Shown: one piece after another, positions 7,333-11,911 of the stretch | How the letters are laid out: the number at the start of each line of letters is the position of its first letter | How positions within the stretch are numbered: the stretch's first letter is position 1 | Source: JAAYHC01 sp964483175 | Lineage (GTDB): Bacteria > Bacillota > UBA5301 | Length of the DNA: 11,911 nucleotides | Assembly: GCA_964483175.1 (NCBI GenBank) | Contig: CAZAAT010000065.1 | Span: 1-11,911 of the forward strand | Direction: 5' to 3' | Program-made: the position numbers and the translations under genes | The notes under the pieces: model-generated | Told to the model about the DNA's origin: nothing | The model's input: only the letters and a program-made list of their open reading frames with translations | The model's database searches: none

Positions 7333-7377
7333 GACCATGGAGCAGCAAAGCTGCCCCATGGTCCGTTGGGAAAACGG
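7333..7377 (-). promoter_or_regulatory. Strong intercistronic RNA hairpin between the two prepilin genes
   Basis: Bases 7333-7346 pair with 7350-7363 through a three-base loop. In the transcribed strand this is a 14-bp stem that is perfect apart from one G-U wobble. A second, small stem (7363-7367 with 7373-7377, CCGTT/AACGG) directly precedes it in the transcript, just after the pilA stop. No T run follows the main stem in the transcribed direction; the bases after it are TGAAAGGAG, the ribosome site of the next gene. It is therefore more likely an mRNA-stabilising or processing stem, or a partial attenuator, than a full intrinsic terminator. It would let the pilin message accumulate above the assembly genes. 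Confidence 0.65.
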
Positions 7378-7383
7378 TGAAAC

Positions 7384-7746
7384 TTAATTATGCTTAGCAG
7401 CATTCACTAAACATGTTACTACACCATTGGTGTCAATGTCGTAATCTCTAGCAGAATGGTCCGCAGCAGCGTCAGGACAAGTTGGTTCCTCCCTTAAATA
7501 ACCACCTTCAACCAACGCTCCGATCCAGCTTTCTCCACTAGGATAAGAACCATTCTCAAAGCGATACAATTCGGCTGCTGATTCAAGAGCATCCTGATTA
7601 GCTTTACACGCACTCACTTTCGCACTATCTAGGCTCTGACTAATCCTCGGCACGGCAATTCCAGCCAAGATACCAATGATTGCCACCACAATCAACAGCT
7701 CGATCAAGGTAAAACCCTTCTCTTGCCGCCAAATAGCTTTCATCAT
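7384..7746 (-). CDS. pilA: Type IV prepilin, probable major pilin
   Basis: The 120-residue product has a leader ending QEKG, cleavage before F12, and a mature chain of 109 residues starting FTLIELLIVVAIIGILAGIAVP with E5 and P22. These are the hallmarks of a type IVa or pseudopilin-like subunit. The globular part is short and has three cysteines (mature 36, 79 and 101), a FENGSYPSGESW segment and a PTCPD motif, a layout familiar from small Bacillota pilins. AGGGAGG is placed 8 bases before the ATG at 7746; a GTG further upstream falls inside that site and is not credible. The order pilC, pilA and then a strong hairpin fits the most abundant subunit. No promoter was recognised in the 59-base gap upstream, so expression probably depends on the operon promoter plus mRNA stabilisation. 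Confidence 0.9.
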   Translation of the reverse strand: MMKAIWRQEKGFTLIELLIVVAIIGILAGIAVPRISQSLDSAKVSACKANQDALESAAELYRFENGSYPSGESWIGALVEGGYLREEPTCPDAAADHSARDYDIDTNGVVTCLVNAAKHN

Positions 7747-7805
7747 TAAAGTCACCTCCCTTCAGGACTAGCTCAATGACTATCACAGTCGTTTGACCGT
7801 GAAAG

Positions 7806-9020
7806 CTATCTTATCCCCATACCGCCCATCATCTCGAACATCGGCAGATACACCGACATGACCACCAAGGCCACGACGCCGCCAAGAAACAGGATGACCA
7901 GCGGCTCAATCAGGGAAGTTAATGCTTTGACCTGAGTATCAACCTCACCGTCGTAAAACTCAGCAATATTTTCGAGCATCATATCGATTGAACCGGTGTT
8001 TTCACCGATCTCAAGCATCTGGATAACCATCGCCGGAAAGACTCTGGCTTTTTCCAACGCCCCCGACAAACTACCACCACGCCGCACCTCATCAGTGGCT
8101 GCGGTAAAAGCATCTTTAATTGTGGTGTTGCTGACGAGCCTGGCGATCATATTCATCGCCTGCACGATAGGGATGCCGCCGGCGATCATCACCCCAAGAG
8201 TCCTGCTAAACCTAGTAACCTCTGTCATCATCAGCAACTTGCCAATAACCGGCAGCCCGAGTACTATCCGGTCTTTTCTCTGCCGACCGGCCTCCGTTTT
8301 GACATATGCACCCAGGCCCACAACCAAGGCAGCAAATACCCCGCAGACCAGCCACCAGTACTGCTTAGAAAAATCGCCTACCGACATCATGATTCGGGTT
8401 GGCAACGGTAGGGCAACACCCATACCAACAAACATATCCATAAATTTAGGCAGTACCACCGTAAAGAGCAGGATCACCACGAGGATCGCTATCGACATAA
8501 TCACAATCGGATAGGTTAGGGCTCCTTTAATTTTCGCTTGCAATTCATATTCGCGTTTAAAGTGTTCTGCTAAGTTGTCAAAGGTCAAATCCAAGGTGCC
8601 ACTGGTCTCCCCAGCCTCAATCATCCGGGTCAGAATCTGCGGGAAAACTTTGGGGTGCTTGTCCAAAGCAGTAGAAAGACTATCACCTGTCTGGACATCC
8701 TTAGATACTTTGTCTAAGGCCTCATTAAGCGTAATATTAGCTGTCTGGCCTTTGGTCACATTTAAGGCCTCGGTGATGGGAACTCCGGCTTTGAGCAATG
8801 TCCCTAACTGACGGCACATCACAGCAATATCTTTTGTAGTAACCTTTTTCTTGAAAAGATCTTGCGATACTGCAGATCTACTGGTTGCCGGTTTAATTGA
8901 GGTAACGATGTAGCCCTCTGCACGAAGTCTCGCTGCTAAGGCCGTAGGAGAGGCAGCATCTACCACACCGCGGTAGACCTTCGCCTTTGTATCGCGAGCG
9001 GTATATTCAAAGCGTGGCAT
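7806..9020 (-). CDS. pilC: Type IV pilus inner-membrane platform protein PilC
   Basis: PilC (GspF family) is the polytopic membrane protein at the base of the pilus on which PilB and PilT act. The 404-residue product has an N-terminal cytoplasmic stretch (FEYTARDTKAKVYRGVV) and two repeated T2SSF domains at about 66-190 and 268-392. Each contains the family pattern with GVPI or GIPI, EALN or QAMN, a G-x-S-L segment, FP and an E-x-GE-x-(T/S)G motif (RMIEAGETSG at 132-141, QMLEIGENTG at 334-343). Membrane helices lie at about 168-192, 221-240 and 370-393. The length is typical. The start is preceded by two AGGGGG copies eight bases apart; the distal one is correctly spaced and the proximal one touches the ATG. 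The gene follows pilT after 73 bases. Confidence 0.96.
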   Translation of the reverse strand: MPRFEYTARDTKAKVYRGVVDAASPTALAARLRAEGYIVTSIKPATSRSAVSQDLFKKKVTTKDIAVMCRQLGTLLKAGVPITEALNVTKGQTANITLNEALDKVSKDVQTGDSLSTALDKHPKVFPQILTRMIEAGETSGTLDLTFDNLAEHFKREYELQAKIKGALTYPIVIMSIAILVVILLFTVVLPKFMDMFVGMGVALPLPTRIMMSVGDFSKQYWWLVCGVFAALVVGLGAYVKTEAGRQRKDRIVLGLPVIGKLLMMTEVTRFSRTLGVMIAGGIPIVQAMNMIARLVSNTTIKDAFTAATDEVRRGGSLSGALEKARVFPAMVIQMLEIGENTGSIDMMLENIAEFYDGEVDTQVKALTSLIEPLVILFLGGVVALVVMSVYLPMFEMMGGMGIR

Positions 9021-9093
9021 CCCCCTATCCCCCTATAAAACCCTGTGTTCTTCGTTTGCTGGAAATTTCCTGCAGTTATTACAAGAAATCCCA

Positions 9094-10128
9094 TCAAATT
9101 TTGATTTCAGTTCGCGCTGCGATAACTTCCCGGGATACCAAGCCTTTAGCCAACAGTTCTTTGTACGCCATATCGAATGATTTCATGCCGATGCGTGCAC
9201 CGGTTTGGATTAGACTCATTATCTGGTGAGTTTTTCCTTCCCGGATCAGGTTACGAATAGCTGGAGTTGCCAGCAAGATCTCAAAAGCAGCCACCCGCCC
9301 CTTTCCGTCAACTCTCGGCAACAGTTGCTGGGCGATAACCGCCTCTAAGACCGTAGCTAACTGCAGCCTAATCTGGGCCTGCTGGTGAGGCGGAAAAACA
9401 TCAACGATGCGGTCAACCGTGCCGACCGCATTATTGGTATGCAACGTGGCTAGAACCAGGTGCCCGGTTTCCGCTGCAGTTAAAGCAGTACTAATCGTTT
9501 CAAGATCCCGCAGCTCACCGACGAGAATAACATCAGGATCCTGGCGCAAAGATGCTTTCAAGGCACTGGCGAAAGATCGGCTATCTAAGCCTATTTCACG
9601 CTGATTAATGATGCTTTGGCAATGTCGATGTAGATACTCGATCGGATCTTCAAGGGTGATGATATGACAATCCCGTTCCCGGTTGATCGTGTCAATCATA
9701 CTAGCTAAAGTGGTGGATTTACCGCTGCCGGTCGGGCCGGTTACTAAAATCATCCCCTGGTGTTTCTTGGTCAATTGCGAAATTGTTTCGGGTAAACCCA
9801 ATGTTTTGGCGTCCGGTACTTGTGTTGGAATTACCCGCAACGCCGCACAGATCGAGCCGCGTTGTTTATACGCATTAACCCTAAACCGGCCCAGGGAAGC
9901 AACTCCGTATGAAAAATCAAGCTCGCCGCGCTCTTCAAAAGGCTCTTTTTGGCGCTCAGTAAACATCTGATATACTAAACGTTTAGTATCATCGGGACCG
10001 AGCTTCTCAGCGCCGTCCATCGCTACCAAGACACCGTTAATTCGAAACATCGGAGGCAAGGCGACTGTAATATGAATGTCCGAAGCCTTTTCTTCAACAG
10101 CTGCTGCTAAAATTTGGTCGATATGCAT
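9094..10128 (-). CDS. pilT: Pilus retraction ATPase PilT
   Basis: PilT is a hexameric cytoplasmic ATPase that depolymerises the pilus and drives twitching and DNA uptake. The 344-residue product has a Walker A GPTGSGKST at 131-139, an Asp-box region at about 154-172 (CHIITLEDPIEYLH), Walker B LRQDPDVILVGELRD at 194-208 with E205, a His box TAAETGHLVLATLHTNNA at 217-234, and AIRNLIREGKTHQI at 290-303. That last segment is the PilT-specific C-terminal signature needed for retraction and sets it apart from PilB. It lacks the zinc tetracysteine of PilB. GGAGG is 7 bases before the ATG, and pilB ends 16 bases upstream. Having both motors implies dynamic, retractable pili rather than a secretion-only pseudopilus. 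Confidence 0.97.
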   Translation of the reverse strand: MHIDQILAAAVEEKASDIHITVALPPMFRINGVLVAMDGAEKLGPDDTKRLVYQMFTERQKEPFEERGELDFSYGVASLGRFRVNAYKQRGSICAALRVIPTQVPDAKTLGLPETISQLTKKHQGMILVTGPTGSGKSTTLASMIDTINRERDCHIITLEDPIEYLHRHCQSIINQREIGLDSRSFASALKASLRQDPDVILVGELRDLETISTALTAAETGHLVLATLHTNNAVGTVDRIVDVFPPHQQAQIRLQLATVLEAVIAQQLLPRVDGKGRVAAFEILLATPAIRNLIREGKTHQIMSLIQTGARIGMKSFDMAYKELLAKGLVSREVIAARTEIKI

Positions 10129-10144
10129 GCTCTAACCTCCATCT

Positions 10145-11857
10145 TTAGTTGTCTGTATATGCTACCCGCAATACCTCTTCGAGTGTGGTCTCTCCTAGCA
10201 GAGCCTTTCTGATCCCATCTTCTTTTAAGGTAATCATACCCTCCTCGACAGCGGCCGCCTTTATTTGATCAGAATTGGCATCTTCAGCGATTAAGGCGCG
10301 AATTGCCGGTGTCATCCGCATAATTTCCTGAATCGCTCGGCGCCCTTTATAACCGGTATGGTTACAGCGCGGACAACCCGTGCCCCTGTAAAGCGTGGCT
10401 TTGGGCTGGCCCTTAAGAACATCCTCCGGGGTCGGTAGGCCCATCGCCAATAGCTCTTCACTGCCAACCTCGATTTCTTCTCGACAAGCAGAGCAGATGG
10501 CACGCACAAGTCGCTGAGCTTCAGCAACTATAACCGAGGAAGCGACTAGAAATGGCTCGATCCCCATCTCGACCAAACGGGTTAAAGTGCCGGCGGCATC
10601 GTTAGTATGCAGTGTGCTTAGCACCAAATGCCCGGTCAATGCTGCTTGAACAGCGATTGACGCGGTTTCTTGGTCACGAATCTCGCCGACCATTACAATA
10701 TCAGGATCCTGGCGAACAATAGCCCGTAAAGCATTGGCAAAGGTCAAACCAGCCTTATTGTTAATCCCAACTTGATTAATTCCTGGTAGCATCAACTCGA
10801 CCGGATCTTCAACTGTGACAATATTGCGCTCCGTCTTATTTAGAGCGGCTAACGTTGCGTACAAGGTCGTAGTTTTCCCGCTCCCGGTAGGGCCGGTCAC
10901 CAAAATCATCCCGTACGGACGCCGCATCGCATCCTTCCAGAGGGCTTTGTTTACGGGGCAAAAGCCTAACTTGTCCACATCTAATAGGAAATTACTCTTA
11001 TCTAGAATCCGCAAGACTACCTTTTCCCCGTAAATTGTCGGCATCGTCGAAACGCGCAGTTCGACCTCGCGGTTATCCACAGTCATCTTGATCTGCCCGT
11101 CTTGGGGCAGGCGCCGTTCGGAAATATCGAGCTTGGCTAGGATTTTTAGACGCGATACCAAAGCCATCTGAGAGCGCCGCGGTGTGCGCATGACCTCGCG
11201 GAGAAAGCCGTCGATCCGATAACGGATTCGTACATCCTTCTCCTGCGGTTCGATATGGATATCCGAGGCCTTCTCCCTAATGCCTTGGCTCAGAATGAGG
11301 TTAGCTAACCGCACAATCGGAGCTTCATCACCCATCTGCCTAAGCTCGGCTTCACTTTCAAACTCCTCCTCATCATCCTCTTCGAGGGTTTGAATCACCG
11401 TCTCGGCAACCCCTTGCACCCCGTAGTGCCGGGTAATAGACTCCTCGATATCCCGCTCGGTGGCCAGAAGCAACTCTACGTTTAGTCCGGTAATCTCTCT
11501 AATTTCATCGATCGCAAAAACGTTAAAAGGGTCAGCAGTTGCGATTACCAACCGTTCCCCACGTTTATCAACAGGTATGACCTTGTGTTTATACGCTATT
11601 TCACGGGGTATGAGGTCGATAATATCAGGATTGAGCAGGTTATCGCCCAAATTGATGTGCGGAATACCCAACTGATACTCCAAAACCTCTAAAAGCTGTT
11701 GCTCATCTAAATATTTTAACTCAATCAGAGCCTGTCCAAGCCTAATCCCTTTTTTGCTCTGGAGAGAGATGGCCTCCTCTAACTGCTCTTGGGTAATCAG
11801 GCCGACTTCAATTAGGAGATCTCCTAACCTTCTGCGTCTCTTAGGAGCCAACGCCAT
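10145..11857 (-). CDS. pilB: Pilus extension ATPase PilB
   Basis: PilB is the hexameric motor that powers pilus polymerisation. Counted from the ATG at 11857 it has 570 residues. The N-terminal part (about 10-150) is an MshEN/GspE-N type domain, which in MshE-like proteins binds cyclic di-GMP (RLGDLLIEVGLITQEQL and RLGQALIELKYLDEQQL). An acidic linker lies near 158-175. The ATPase follows: Walker A GPTGSGKTT at 322-330, Walker B VRQDPDIVMVGEIRD at 381-395, and the His box TGHLVLSTLHTNDA at 408-421. Two Cys pairs, C455-x-x-C458 and C495-x-x-C498, form the zinc site of GspE/PilB ATPases. An ATG at 11902 is in frame, but GGAGG at 11865-11869, 7 bases before 11857, decides the start. It is the first gene of the visible cluster. 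Confidence 0.96.
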   Translation of the reverse strand: MALAPKRRRRLGDLLIEVGLITQEQLEEAISLQSKKGIRLGQALIELKYLDEQQLLEVLEYQLGIPHINLGDNLLNPDIIDLIPREIAYKHKVIPVDKRGERLVIATADPFNVFAIDEIREITGLNVELLLATERDIEESITRHYGVQGVAETVIQTLEEDDEEEFESEAELRQMGDEAPIVRLANLILSQGIREKASDIHIEPQEKDVRIRYRIDGFLREVMRTPRRSQMALVSRLKILAKLDISERRLPQDGQIKMTVDNREVELRVSTMPTIYGEKVVLRILDKSNFLLDVDKLGFCPVNKALWKDAMRRPYGMILVTGPTGSGKTTTLYATLAALNKTERNIVTVEDPVELMLPGINQVGINNKAGLTFANALRAIVRQDPDIVMVGEIRDQETASIAVQAALTGHLVLSTLHTNDAAGTLTRLVEMGIEPFLVASSVIVAEAQRLVRAICSACREEIEVGSEELLAMGLPTPEDVLKGQPKATLYRGTGCPRCNHTGYKGRRAIQEIMRMTPAIRALIAEDANSDQIKAAAVEEGMITLKEDGIRKALLGETTLEEVLRVAYTDN

Positions 11858-11864
11858 TCTTATT

Positions 11865-11869
11865 CCTCC
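11865..11869 (-). promoter_or_regulatory. Ribosome binding site that sets the pilB start
   Basis: GGAGG on the minus strand ends 7 bases before the ATG at 11857. It lies inside the longer reading frame that would begin at 11902, so the extra 15 codons are probably untranslated leader. Confidence 0.75.
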
Positions 11870-11884
11870 GCCAAACCATACTCT

Positions 11885-11911
11885 ACTATAGTTTTTCGGC
11901 ATTTTTTGACA
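11885..11911 (-). promoter_or_regulatory. Candidate promoter of the pilus operon (cut by the window edge)
   Basis: On the minus strand the window opens with TGTCA (11907-11911), which would complete a TTGTCA -35 box if the next outside base is T. TATAGT (11885-11890) follows at a 16-base spacing as the -10 box. The predicted transcript starts near 11878, leaving a leader of about 20 bases to the pilB ATG that includes its ribosome site. No other comparable promoter was noticed inside the cluster. Confidence 0.45.

Noticed and set aside
7384..7746. Possibility that the pilin is a conductive e-pilin
   Set aside because: The mature chain has only about 7 aromatic residues in 109 and an aromatic-free gap of 48 residues after F1, which does not fit the aromatic-rich, short-gap pattern proposed for such pilins.
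7778..7790. Small inverted repeat (GACT/AGTC) upstream of pilA
   Set aside because: A 4-bp stem is expected by chance; no promoter boxes or further symmetry accompany it.
7996..8514. Open frame of 172 codons on the plus strand, opposite pilC
   Set aside because: It lies wholly inside the well-supported pilC gene on the other strand, shows no known domain, and looks like a shadow of pilC codon use.
1673..11857. Type II secretion system rather than type IV pilus
   Set aside because: PilT with AIRNLIREGK, the actin-like PilM and the VNLLP motif of PilN are pilus features; no full set of pseudopilins GspH-K was found.
11858..11902. Longer pilB frame starting at 11902
   Set aside because: The first 15 codons contain the candidate -10 box and the ribosome site of the second ATG, so they are best read as leader.

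Overview
Every gene in this window lies on the minus strand, so transcription runs from high to low coordinates. Base composition is close to balanced. Shine-Dalgarno sites are strong and G-rich, and several gene pairs overlap by 1 to 4 bases. The window looks like a chromosomal piece of an anaerobic Bacillota-type bacterium (Clostridia, Limnochordia or a relative). This rests on the overall look of the pilins, the HisJ-type PHP phosphatase and the use of TTG/GTG starts with strong Shine-Dalgarno sites. The taxonomic call is an inference.

About 10.2 kb (roughly 11.9 kb down to 1.67 kb) is one compact type IV pilus (T4P) assembly cluster. In transcription order it is pilB (extension ATPase), pilT (retraction ATPase), pilC (platform protein), a major-type prepilin (pilA-like), a second short prepilin, pilM, pilN, pilO, a pilP-position protein, pilQ (secretin) and the prepilin peptidase pilD. 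A candidate promoter sits just upstream of pilB at the window edge. A long RNA hairpin separates the major pilin from the rest, which suggests the pilin message is processed or stabilised separately. PilB and PilT hydrolyse ATP at PilC, PilD matures the two prepilins, PilM-N-O-P form the alignment complex, and PilQ is the outer-membrane exit pore. A secretin together with PilMNOP implies that the cell has an outer membrane, or uses a secretin in an atypical envelope. That is notable if the host is a Bacillota.

Downstream of pilD, close enough to be co-transcribed, are a PHP-family phosphoesterase (HisJ-like, 859-1668) and a very small membrane protein (472-846). The small protein carries the PrsW/CPBP intramembrane-protease motif set EExxK, FxxxE, H and HxxxN.

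After this an 88-base gap carries a candidate promoter and a hairpin. It leads into the 5' end of mfd (transcription-repair coupling factor), which runs off the left edge of the window. No RNA genes, CRISPR arrays, insertion sequences or attachment sites were seen. The only non-coding stretches are short intergenic gaps, all under 100 bases.
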